The notes beneath the pieces are model-generated. The model saw only the letters and a list, made by a program, of their open reading frames with translations, was not told the DNA's origin and did not search any database. From NCEH01 sp002257205 (GTDB lineage: Bacteria; Pseudomonadota; Alphaproteobacteria; Rhizobiales; Xanthobacteraceae), in the NCBI RefSeq assembly GCF_043195105.1, contig NZ_JBAFWO010000006.1: DNA of 64,000 nucleotides; one strand, 5' to 3'. Of this stretch, positions 52,915 through 60,063 are shown piece after piece. The translations under genes and the position numbers were made by a program. Within the stretch, counting starts at the first letter, position 1, and each line of letters opens with the position of its first letter.

Positions 52915-53147
52915 GCGACCTCTGTCTCCTGCTCACCGCGGATCTGGCCGCGGAGGTGCGCGGCCCGACGGCGCCGGGCGCCGCGCTCGCCCCGGTTCTG
53001 CTGGCCGACGGCGCCACCTGGGTCTTACCCGAAAGCGTGCTTGATGACCCCGCCCATGCCGTGCGCCGGCCGCAACTCGCCGCCTGCGCCATGCGAATCG
53101 TGCTGCCGCAGGAGTGGTGTGCAACCGATCCGACCCTTCTGGATTAG
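52911..53147 (+). CDS. Uncharacterised small protein after the fibre gene
   Basis: A 78-residue protein overlapping the fibre stop by 4 bp. The sequence MSDLCLLLTADLAAEVRGPTAPG then WVLPESVLDDPAHAVRRPQLAAC has no recognised domain; it contains three Cys. Its coupling indicates translation with the fibre gene; a fibre chaperone or tip component is a guess. Confidence 0.65.
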   Translation: MSDLCLLLTADLAAEVRGPTAPGAALAPVLLADGATWVLPESVLDDPAHAVRRPQLAACAMRIVLPQEWCATDPTLLD

Positions 53148-53151
53148 GGGT

Positions 53152-53427
53152 TCAGTACACGTCCTGCCAGACGTTGCAGTAGGGATTTCCGTTGTATTGA
53201 GTTGTTTTATAAACGGACGTTCCGGTGAAATAATAACAATCAAGCTCATTGTCGCGCGCCAGATAGCTATAGACCAGTCCGATTGAGTTTACTTCAAGAT
53301 AAAATGAAAAACTCACGAACATGAGCGTGAAAATCAAAAACGTGCGGCCAAGCGTATGTTCCACGAGATATCCCCAATACTGGCGAAGCGGTATCCCTGA
53401 CCGGAATGGTCGCGCCGCGCCAATCAA
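53152..53427 (-). CDS. Small A/T-rich membrane protein, uncharacterised
   Basis: A 91-residue frame (TTG start) or 70 residues from GTG 53364, which has GGGGA upstream. It has one membrane helix (TFLIFTLMFVSFSFYLEVNS) and a C-terminal part with Cys and many Tyr (YYFTGTSVYKTTQYNGNPYCNVW). The DNA is clearly richer in A/T than the flanks, suggesting recent arrival with the fibre region. It ends 4 bp from the convergent end of the previous gene. Confidence 0.5.
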   Translation of the reverse strand: MIGAARPFRSGIPLRQYWGYLVEHTLGRTFLIFTLMFVSFSFYLEVNSIGLVYSYLARDNELDCYYFTGTSVYKTTQYNGNPYCNVWQDVY

Positions 53428-53462
53428 TCCCCGTTCTTAACGAAAAATTATAGGAGCTGTGC

Positions 53463-54344
53463 ATGGTAGCGTCCAGTTTCGACGCCGCTTTGGCGCGCGT
53501 GCTCGTCCATGAGGGCGGCTACAGCGATCACCCCGCCGATCCCGGCGGCCCCACGATGCAGGGCGTGATCCAGCGGGTGTACGATGCCTATCGCACCGCC
53601 AAGGCCGCGCCGCGCCGCTCGGTGCGGCTGCTGGAGCGCGCCGAGCTTGTCGAGATCTACCGGCGGCAATATTGGGACGCGGTGCGCGCCGACGACCTAC
53701 CCCCCGGCATCGACTATGTGGTGTTCGACGGCGCGGTGAATTCCGGCCCCGCCCAATCGCTGAAATGGCTTCAGCGCGCGCTCGGCGTTCCGGCCGATGG
53801 AGCCATCGGCGCGGTGACGCTCGCGGCGGCGGCCGCCTGCGCCGATCGGGCCGGATTGGTGGACACGATCTGCGACCGCCGGCTGGCGATGCTGAAGAGC
53901 CTCTCCACCTTCAAGATCTTCGGCGCGGGATGGAGCCGGCGCGTGGCCGACGTGCGGCAGGCCGGCCGGACCTGGGCGCAGGACGCTGGCGCCGCCGCCG
54001 TTTCGCGGGTTCCGGTGCTGCCCCTGGATGCCGGGCCGTCGGGGGCGAAGGCGCCGGCCTCCAGCGCCGCGCCGCTGCCCGGCCCGCAGGCGGGTGCGAG
54101 CGCGGCCGCCGGCGGGCTGATGGCCTCGGCGCTCGCGGAGGCGGCGCGGCAGGTGGCGCCGCTGGCGAGCGGCTCGCCCGCGCTTTCGCTGGTGTTAACT
54201 TGCCTCACCCTCGCGGGGCTGGTGCTGACGTGCCTCGGGATCGGCGCCGTCTGGTGGGCGGACCACGCCCGCATCCGGCAGGCGGGCGTGCTCGATCTCG
54301 CCGAGACGGGAGGCGAGGGCGCCGGCGCGCGGGCGCGGCCATGA
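53463..54344 (+). CDS. GH108 peptidoglycan hydrolase (endolysin)
   Basis: A 293-residue lysozyme of glycoside hydrolase family 108. The catalytic Glu is in VHEGGYSDHPADPGGPT (Glu17), followed by RRQYWDAVRADDLPPGIDYVVFDGAVNSGP and a PG_binding_3 domain (WLQRALGVPADGAIGAVTLAAA to ICDRRLAMLKSL). The C-terminal part is Ala/Pro-rich with one membrane helix (LSLVLTCLTLAGLVLTCLGIGAVWW), which may anchor it or help export, as in SAR-like lysins. GGAG lies just before ATG. It starts the lysis cassette. Confidence 0.9.
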   Translation: MVASSFDAALARVLVHEGGYSDHPADPGGPTMQGVIQRVYDAYRTAKAAPRRSVRLLERAELVEIYRRQYWDAVRADDLPPGIDYVVFDGAVNSGPAQSLKWLQRALGVPADGAIGAVTLAAAAACADRAGLVDTICDRRLAMLKSLSTFKIFGAGWSRRVADVRQAGRTWAQDAGAAAVSRVPVLPLDAGPSGAKAPASSAAPLPGPQAGASAAAGGLMASALAEAARQVAPLASGSPALSLVLTCLTLAGLVLTCLGIGAVWWADHARIRQAGVLDLAETGGEGAGARARP

Positions 54345-54649
54345 GCCTGCTCGCGGAAGCGCTCGTCTACCAGGTGCCGTGGTGGCTGCTCGCGCTGCTC
54401 GGCCTTGGGGCCGCGCTGGCCGCCGCCTGGTTCCTGGGGCTTCGGGCGGCGCTCGCGGTGGGGATCGCCGCCCTTATCTTCATCGCCGGGCGCCGCGGCG
54501 CCCAGCAGGGTTGGACCGATCGCGAAGCCAAGGGAGACCGCGATGCGCAAAGGGCCATTGATGTGGCGCGCGACGCGCGTGCTGATGCTGAGCGGGGCAG
54601 CCGCGATGCTGGGCGGCTGCGCGACGACGACGGGTGGCGGCGAGACTAA
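54341..54649 (+). CDS. Inner-membrane spanin-like protein
   Basis: A 102-residue protein overlapping the endolysin stop by 4 bp. Two adjoining hydrophobic segments at residues 9-49 (WWLLALLGLGAALAAAWFLG, LAVGIAALIFIAG) precede a charged, coiled-coil-prone tail (QGWTDREAKGDRDAQRAIDVARDARADAERGSRD). The layout and the embedded lipoprotein frame match Rz/Rz1 pairs. Likely role: inner-membrane spanin in the last lysis step. Confidence 0.65.
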   Translation: MSLLAEALVYQVPWWLLALLGLGAALAAAWFLGLRAALAVGIAALIFIAGRRGAQQGWTDREAKGDRDAQRAIDVARDARADAERGSRDAGRLRDDDGWRRD

Positions 54650-54764
54650 GGTGTTCTGCGCCAGCGCCGCGCCGATCACCTGGTCGCGCGCCGACACCGA
54701 CGCCACCATCCGCCAGGCCAAGGCGCACAATGCGGTGGGAGTCGCGCTGTGCGGCTGGCAGTGA
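54543..54764 (+). CDS. Small lipoprotein, outer-membrane spanin-like (Rz1)
   Basis: A 73-residue frame starting ATG 54543, overlapping the previous gene by 107 bp in another frame, as Rz1 does inside Rz. A signal sequence and lipobox (AAMLGGCATTTGGG) are followed by VFCASAAPITWSRADTDATIRQAKAHNAVGVALC, typical of phage lysis lipoproteins (ITWSRADTD). It would sit in the outer membrane and join the inner-membrane partner for envelope fusion. Confidence 0.68.
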   Translation: MRKGPLMWRATRVLMLSGAAAMLGGCATTTGGGETKVFCASAAPITWSRADTDATIRQAKAHNAVGVALCGWQ

Positions 54765-54841
54765 CGTGGATACAGTGATGCGCCTGACATCGCGGCCGCG
54801 CTCTGGCATGGTGGGGCGGACACGGGAAAACGGGGAACAGC

Positions 54842-55513
54842 GTGCGGCTGCTGGTGGTCGAAGATGATCCGGATCTCAATCGCCAATTGGTGACCGCCCT
54901 TGGCGAGGCCGGCTATGCGGTGGACACCGCCTTCGATGGCGAGGAAGGGCGGCATCTCGGCGAGACCGAGCCCTATGACGCCGTGGTGCTGGATATCGGC
55001 CTGCCCAAGCTCGACGGGATTTCGGTGCTGGAAGCCTGGCGCCGCGCCCGGCGCACCATGCCGGTGCTGATTCTCACCGCGCGCGACCGCTGGAGCGACA
55101 AGGTGCAGGGCTTCGATGCCGGCGCCGACGATTATGTCGCCAAGCCGTTCCACATGGAGGAGGTGCTGGCCCGCATCCGCGCCTTGCTGCGCCGGGCCAC
55201 GGGCCATGCCACGAGCGAATTGGTGTGCGGCGCGGTGCGGCTCGACACGCGCTCGGGCCGGGTGACGGTGGCGGGCAACGCGATCAAGCTCACCAGCCAC
55301 GAATATCGCCTGCTGTCCTACCTGATGCACCATACCGGCCGCGTGGTGTCGCGCGCGGAACTGGTGGAGCATCTTTACGACCAGGATTTCGACCGCGATT
55401 CCAACACGATCGAAGTGTTTGTCGGCCGTCTGCGCAAGAAGATCGATTGCGACCTGATCCAGACGGTACGCGGCCTCGGGTATCTGCTCGTGGCGCCGGA
55501 GGTGCCGCGATGA
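54842..55513 (+). CDS. feuP: Two-component response regulator FeuP
   Basis: A 223-residue OmpR-family regulator from GTG 54842. The receiver has VVEDDPDLN, phospho-acceptor Asp51 in VVLDIGLPKLDG, TARDRWSDK and the Lys in DDYVAKPF (Lys101). The C-terminal winged helix (LTSHEYRLLSYLMHHTGRVVSRAELVEHLYDQDFDRDSNTIEVFVGRLRKKI) matches rhizobial FeuP very closely. FeuP-FeuQ governs cyclic glucan export and envelope/osmotic responses in rhizobia. It is followed by a MITE-like element and feuQ. Confidence 0.9.
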   Translation: MRLLVVEDDPDLNRQLVTALGEAGYAVDTAFDGEEGRHLGETEPYDAVVLDIGLPKLDGISVLEAWRRARRTMPVLILTARDRWSDKVQGFDAGADDYVAKPFHMEEVLARIRALLRRATGHATSELVCGAVRLDTRSGRVTVAGNAIKLTSHEYRLLSYLMHHTGRVVSRAELVEHLYDQDFDRDSNTIEVFVGRLRKKIDCDLIQTVRGLGYLLVAPEVPR

Positions 55514-55525
55514 GGCGGAGCGTCC

Positions 55526-55667
55526 CTAGAGCCGGATCTGCCCACATTGAATCGCCCGAGGCGATGCAATGTGGGTAGTGAATCCGCCTCTATTCAATAA
55601 GTTAGAGGGCGATTCACCGCCCATATGGGACCACCAAATGGTTCCATATGGGCGGATCGCGCTCTAG
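55526..55667. mobile_element. 142-bp MITE-like inverted-repeat element
   Basis: CTAGAGCCGGATC (55526-55538) and GATCGCGCTCTAG (55655-55667) are terminal inverted repeats with 11 of 13 matched bases. Inside are three consecutive hairpins: CCCACATTG (55541-55549) with CAATGTGGG (55567-55575); GTGAATCCGCCTC (55578-55590) with GAGGGCGATTCAC (55605-55617); and CCGCCCATATGG (55617-55628) with CCATATGGGCGG (55644-55655). No coding capacity. It sits between feuP and feuQ, so it is transcribed with them and could form stable RNA structure. Confidence 0.65.
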
Positions 55668-55690
55668 TGGTGGAAACCCTGACTGATCCG

Positions 55691-57085
55691 ATGGGCCGGG
55701 ACCGCGCGAGCGGGTCGCTGGCGTTCCGCCTGTTCCTGTCCGCGGTGGTGGTGACGGCGGCGGTGCTGCTGATCGTCGGCTTCGTGCTGTCCTCGCTTTA
55801 TCGCGGCAGCACCGAGCGCGCCTTCGACCGCCGGCTGGACATCTATCTGAAGACCATCGTGGCGGAGATCGCCGGTGGCCCGGCGTCGGTCGGCAGCGAA
55901 TTGCCCCCGCCGCAGGTCCTGGGTGACCCCCTGTTCCTGTTCCCGCTCTCCGGCTGGTATTGGCAGGTGGCGCGGGTGGACCGGGGCGGACAGCGGCTGC
56001 TGACCTCGCGCTCGCTGGTGGAAACCGTGCTGCCCTCCCTTGGCGGCACCGACCTTTCCATGGTGCCCGAGGGGCTCCAGGAAGGCTATCTGCCGGGCCC
56101 CGAGGGGCAGCGCCTGCGGGTGGTGGAACGCGTGCTCGACCTTGGCGAAGAGGGGCGCTTCATCATCTCCGTGGCGGGAGACGCCTCCGAGATCGACGAG
56201 GAGAGCTCAAGCTTCAATATGGCGCTTTTCGGCACCTTCGGGGTGCTTGGGCTGGCGTTCCTGCTGATCGTGGCGTTCCAGGTGCGCTTCGGCCTGAGGC
56301 CGCTGGCGCGGCTTTCGGTGGCGCTGGCTGCGGTGCGCTCGGGCGCCACGGAGCGCCTGGAGGGCAGCTATCCCGAAGAGGTGGCGCCCCTGGTGCGGGA
56401 GGTGAATGCGCTGATCGACGCCAATAAGGAAGTGGTCGAGCGCGCGCGCACCCATGTGGGCAACCTCGCCCATGCGCTGAAGACACCGCTTTCCGTGCTG
56501 ATGAACGAGGCCGGCGGCCGCGACGATCCCTTGGCGGCCCGCGTGCGTGACCAGGCAGGCATGATGAGCGACCAGATTTCCCACCATCTCCAGCGGGCCC
56601 GCATGGCGGCACGCGTGTCGCTGCCGACCACTGTCTGCGATCTGCGGCCGATCCTGGTGGCGCTCGCCCGCACCATGGAGAAGATCCACCGCGACCGGAA
56701 CCTGTCCATCGACCTGCGGATCATGGACGACCTGCGCTTTCGCGGGGAACGGCAGGACGTGGAGGAGATGCTCGGCAATCTCGTGGACAATGCCTGCAAA
56801 TGGGCCATGAGCCGCGTGGAGGTGGAGATGTTCGCCGAATTCCCCCCCTCGCCGGCAGATCGCGCTTATGTGCGCTTCATCATCGACGACGACGGCCCAG
56901 GCCTCACCCCGGCCAAGCGCGCCGAGGTGGGGCGGCGCGGCCGGCGCCTCGACGAGAGCAAGCCCGGCTCGGGCCTCGGGCTTTCCATCGTGCAGGAACT
57001 GGCCGCGCTCTATGGCGGGCGGCTGGATCTCGGCACCGCGCCTATCGGTGGATTGCGGGCGGAACTGATCCTGCCGGCGATCTAG
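55691..57085 (+). CDS. feuQ: Sensor histidine kinase FeuQ
   Basis: About 464 residues from ATG 55691; a longer frame starts inside the inserted element and is unlikely. TM1 (14-34, LFLSAVVVTAAVLLIVGFVL) and TM2 (179-198, LFGTFGVLGLAFLLIVAF) flank a periplasmic sensor domain. HAMP-like linker, then the phospho-acceptor His261 in VGNLAHALKTPLSVL, and the ATPase boxes NLVDNACKWA, DDGPGL and GSGLGLSIV. It partners FeuP. The 12 bp between element and start lack a strong ribosome-binding site, which may affect expression. Confidence 0.9.
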   Translation: MGRDRASGSLAFRLFLSAVVVTAAVLLIVGFVLSSLYRGSTERAFDRRLDIYLKTIVAEIAGGPASVGSELPPPQVLGDPLFLFPLSGWYWQVARVDRGGQRLLTSRSLVETVLPSLGGTDLSMVPEGLQEGYLPGPEGQRLRVVERVLDLGEEGRFIISVAGDASEIDEESSSFNMALFGTFGVLGLAFLLIVAFQVRFGLRPLARLSVALAAVRSGATERLEGSYPEEVAPLVREVNALIDANKEVVERARTHVGNLAHALKTPLSVLMNEAGGRDDPLAARVRDQAGMMSDQISHHLQRARMAARVSLPTTVCDLRPILVALARTMEKIHRDRNLSIDLRIMDDLRFRGERQDVEEMLGNLVDNACKWAMSRVEVEMFAEFPPSPADRAYVRFIIDDDGPGLTPAKRAEVGRRGRRLDESKPGSGLGLSIVQELAALYGGRLDLGTAPIGGLRAELILPAI

Positions 57086-57231
57086 ATGCGCTGATCGCGG
57101 CGCGGCGCCGGCCGGGTGCGGCACGCCCGCGCTTGCCAAAGTTTTCCATTCGCCTAAATCCTTGGCCTGGGTCGTTGCGCCTGTCCTGCGGCGGCAGCGC
57201 CGGGCCGTGGCTGCGGAGAAATGAGGCTTTC

Positions 57232-57684
57232 ATGGGCGTGCGAATGGGGATGGCGGTCGCCAGGCTGAGTGCCGTCCTGGGGACCGCCCTGTGGCTCTCC
57301 GCCTGCGCGAGCAGCGGCGGTACGGGGGGGCCGGCGGCCAATGCGCTCGCGCTGCCGTCGCTGGATACCAGCGCCGGGGATTCAGGCGGGCCGGGCGGGC
57401 TTGTGGGGGGCCCACTGGGCCGCGGTCTCGACGAACAGGACCGCGCGCGCGCCTATGCCGCCGAATTGAACGCCCTGGATAATGGCGGCCCCGGCTCGCC
57501 GGTAGGCTGGCGCGGCGACAGCGGCGCCTATGGCACGGTGATCGCCGGTCCGGCCTATTCGCGGCCGGGCTATCTCAAATGCCGCGATTACTCGCATACC
57601 ATTTACGTGCAGGGCAAGCCGCAGGCGGCGCGCGGCATCGCCTGCGTCGCCCGCGAAGGCAGTTGGACTTCCGTTGCGCCGTAG
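57232..57684 (+). CDS. Outer-membrane surface-antigen-like lipoprotein
   Basis: A 150-residue lipoprotein with signal sequence and lipobox (LGTALWLSACASSGG). After a Gly/Ser/Pro-rich linker comes a domain with RAYAAELNALDNGGPGSPVGWRGDSGAYGTVIAGPAYSRPGYLKCRDYSHTIYVQGKPQAARGIACVAREGSW, resembling the RT0821/Lpp0805 surface protein family. Two Cys in the domain could form a disulfide. It likely sits in the outer membrane; a role in envelope stability is inferred. Located downstream of feuQ on the same strand. Confidence 0.78.
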   Translation: MGVRMGMAVARLSAVLGTALWLSACASSGGTGGPAANALALPSLDTSAGDSGGPGGLVGGPLGRGLDEQDRARAYAAELNALDNGGPGSPVGWRGDSGAYGTVIAGPAYSRPGYLKCRDYSHTIYVQGKPQAARGIACVAREGSWTSVAP

Positions 57685-57694
57685 CGCCCTCAGA

Positions 57695-58093
57695 TCAGAC
57701 CGACGGCGGGGTTTCCAGCGCGCCGTTCGGGCTGAGCTTGTCGATCAGGCCGGGAAGATACTGGGCCATCAGATTGGGCAGCATGTCGGCGGGCAGGCCG
57801 AGCCGGCCGGCCATTTCCGCGAGGACCGGCATGTCGAGCGCGTTGGTGAGGTCGGCCGCGCTGATGGGGAGATTCTCGCCATTGGACAGCCAGGACGTCA
57901 CCTGCTCGCCGAGGCCGGCCGACTTGAGCTGCTCCAGCAGGCCGTCGAGATTGCCGTAGGGCGTGCCGGCGAGCGCGCTGTTGAGCATGGCGGGCAGGTT
58001 CTGCCCGAGACCGCCGCTGAGGACGGAGTTCAGCAGGCCGCCGAACAGGCCGCCGCCTTGGCCGAGCGCGCCGAGCGAATCGAACAGTCCCAT
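57695..58093 (-). CDS. YidB-family protein (DUF937)
   Basis: About 132 residues from ATG 58093 (MGLFDSLGALGQGGG); upstream frame extension is unlikely to be coding. The sequence GLLEQLKSAGLGEQVTSWLSNGENLPISAADLTNAL matches the YidB/DUF937 core, followed by LAEMAGRLGLPADMLPNLMAQYLPGLIDKL and a terminal T-P-rich tail. Gly-rich N-terminus. The function of the family is unknown. It converges with the lipoprotein gene and is divergent from ccmI. Confidence 0.85.
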   Translation of the reverse strand: MGLFDSLGALGQGGGLFGGLLNSVLSGGLGQNLPAMLNSALAGTPYGNLDGLLEQLKSAGLGEQVTSWLSNGENLPISAADLTNALDMPVLAEMAGRLGLPADMLPNLMAQYLPGLIDKLSPNGALETPPSV

Positions 58094-58275
58094 GGTGTTC
58101 CCCTGTGTGCGGCCCGTGCGGGCCGGAAGGCTGTGCGCCCTTCCCTTACCAGATCTCCGCCCGCGCCGCGACCGTTGCCGCCGGTAGGCCGGCCGCTTCG
58201 AACCTGCGGCGCGGCGCCGCCGCGACGGAAAGCATCCTTTGCAGCGGCGCGTTACTCGGCTAACGCCTGGGCACG

Positions 58276-59502
58276 ATGATGCCATCTTCCCTGTTCGCAG
58301 CCTTCGCCCTCATGACCGCCGCGGCGGTGATGGCGGTGCTATGGCCGCTGGCCCGCCGCCGTCCGCTCAAGGACGAGAAGGCGGCGGACCTTGCGGTCTA
58401 TCGCGACCAATTGACCGAGCTGGAGCGCGACCAGGTCGCCGGCCGGCTTCCGGCCGCACAGGCCGATGCCGCGCGCATCGAGGTGTCGCGCCGCATGCTC
58501 GCGGCCGCCGATGCCGCGCCCGAGCCGGCGCAGGATCCGGTCCGCGCTCGCACCCGCCGGCGCATTGCGGCCGGCTTGGCGCTGGTGGGCGTGCCGCTGG
58601 CGGCGGTCGGCCTTTATCTGATGCTTGGCACGCCCGGCCTGCCCGGTGCGCCGCTCGCCGCGCGCCTCGCCGCGCCGCCGGACCGCACCGATGTGGCGAT
58701 CCTGGTGCGCAAGGTGGAGGACCATCTCGCCGCCAATCCCACCGACGGGCAGGGCTATGAAATCCTCGCCCCGGTCTATCTGCGGCTTGGCCGGGTGGAC
58801 GATGCGGTGCGCGCCTATGCCCAGGCGATCCGCTATCTTGGCGACAGTTCGGAGCGGCGCGCGTCGCTGGGCGAGGCGCTGGTGGTGCAGGCCGACGGCA
58901 TTGTGACCAAGGACGCCGTCGCTGCCTTCCAGGCCGCGCTGGCGCTCGATTCGACATCGCCCCGCGCCCGCTATTTCCTCGGCCTCGCCGCGGAGCAGGA
59001 CGGCCGCAAGGACCAGGCCGCGGCGATCTGGACCAAGCTGGTGCAGGATTCTCCGCCGAACGCACCCTGGCTCGGCCTAGTGCGCACCGCGCTCGGGCGG
59101 ATCGACTCCCCGGTGCCGCCGCCCTCGGCCGCCAGTCCCTCCGGTTCCGTGATGCGCCGGGACGCTGCCTCGGGCACGCCGCCCCTCTCCGCGCCGTCTC
59201 TCGCCACGCCGCCCGGTCCCACCGCGCAGGATGTGGAGGCAGCCGCCCAGCTCGACGCCGCCGGCCGCGCGCAGATGATCCAGGGCATGGTGGACCGCCT
59301 TCAGCAGCGCCTCGATGCCGACCCGAAGGACCTCGACGGCTGGTTGCGTCTGGTGCGCGCCCGCACCGTGCTGGGGGAGCGCGACAAGGCGGTCGCGGCG
59401 CTCGCTTCCGCCCGCGCGGCGTTCGCGGACGATGCGCCCGCCCAGGCGCGCCTCACCACGCTTGCCGATGAATTGAAGATCGGACCGGAGGCAGGCAATT
59501 GA
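58276..59502 (+). CDS. ccmI: Cytochrome c maturation protein CcmI (CycH)
   Basis: A 408-residue membrane-bound CcmI protein. Two N-terminal membrane helices (LFAAFALMTAAAVMAVLWPLA; LALVGVPLAAVGLYLML, about 97-118) flank a cytoplasmic loop with the CcmI_N features VYRDQLTELERDQVAGRLP. A TPR-type periplasmic domain follows (GQGYEILAPVYLRLGRVDDAVRAYAQAIRYLG). It presents apocytochrome c to the haem lyase CcmF-CcmH. First of ccmI-E-F-H in the usual rhizobial order. Confidence 0.93.
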   Translation: MMPSSLFAAFALMTAAAVMAVLWPLARRRPLKDEKAADLAVYRDQLTELERDQVAGRLPAAQADAARIEVSRRMLAAADAAPEPAQDPVRARTRRRIAAGLALVGVPLAAVGLYLMLGTPGLPGAPLAARLAAPPDRTDVAILVRKVEDHLAANPTDGQGYEILAPVYLRLGRVDDAVRAYAQAIRYLGDSSERRASLGEALVVQADGIVTKDAVAAFQAALALDSTSPRARYFLGLAAEQDGRKDQAAAIWTKLVQDSPPNAPWLGLVRTALGRIDSPVPPPSAASPSGSVMRRDAASGTPPLSAPSLATPPGPTAQDVEAAAQLDAAGRAQMIQGMVDRLQQRLDADPKDLDGWLRLVRARTVLGERDKAVAALASARAAFADDAPAQARLTTLADELKIGPEAGN

Positions 59503-59583
59503 GAATGCGCGCGCCCCGTACCATCTTAGCCGACACATGCGGGAGCCGCCGTCTCAGGCCGTGGGCTCCGGGAGCAGATCGAC

Positions 59584-60063
59584 GTGACGCGTAAAGGCCG
59601 CCGCCTCATCCTCATCGGGTCCGCTTTGGCCGTGCTGGCGCTTGCCGCGGGCCTGATCCTGACCGCGCTCAACGACACCATCGTGTTCTTCCGCTCGCCG
59701 AGCGAGATCGCCGAGCACAAGGTCGCGCCGGGCGCGCGTCTGCGGCTGGGTGGGCTAGTGGAAGCCGGCAGCGTGGCCAAGCAAGGCACGGCGGTGCGCT
59801 TTACCGTCACCGACGGCAATGCCCAGGTGCCGGTGACCTATACCGGCATCCTGCCCGACCTGTTCCGCGAGGGGCAGGGCGTGGTGGCCGAGGGCGTGGT
59901 CCAGACCGACGGCTCGTTCAAGGCCGACACGGTGCTCGCCAAGCATGACGAGCGCTACATGCCGCGCGAGGTCGCCGACGCGTTGAAGAAGCAGGGCCAC
60001 TGGAAGGAAGGCGAGCCCGGCGGCCCGCCCGCGCCGGCGCCCGGGCGGAGCACCGTGCAATGA
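59584..60063 (+). CDS. ccmE: Haem chaperone CcmE (CycJ)
   Basis: A 159-residue CcmE from GTG 59584. One N-terminal helix (RLILIGSALAVLALAAGLIL) is followed by the OB-fold domain with FFRSPSEI, RLGGLVEAGSV and the haem-binding motif LAKHDERYMP (His121, Tyr125). It binds haem covalently in the periplasm and passes it on to CcmF-CcmH. Overlaps ccmF by 4 bp. Confidence 0.95.
   Translation: MTRKGRRLILIGSALAVLALAAGLILTALNDTIVFFRSPSEIAEHKVAPGARLRLGGLVEAGSVAKQGTAVRFTVTDGNAQVPVTYTGILPDLFREGQGVVAEGVVQTDGSFKADTVLAKHDERYMPREVADALKKQGHWKEGEPGGPPAPAPGRSTVQ

Noticed and set aside
28706..54764. Ordinary prophage
   Set aside because: No integrase, repressor, replication or attachment sites; gene order and short tape measure match GTAs instead. 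Still not absolutely excluded from one window.
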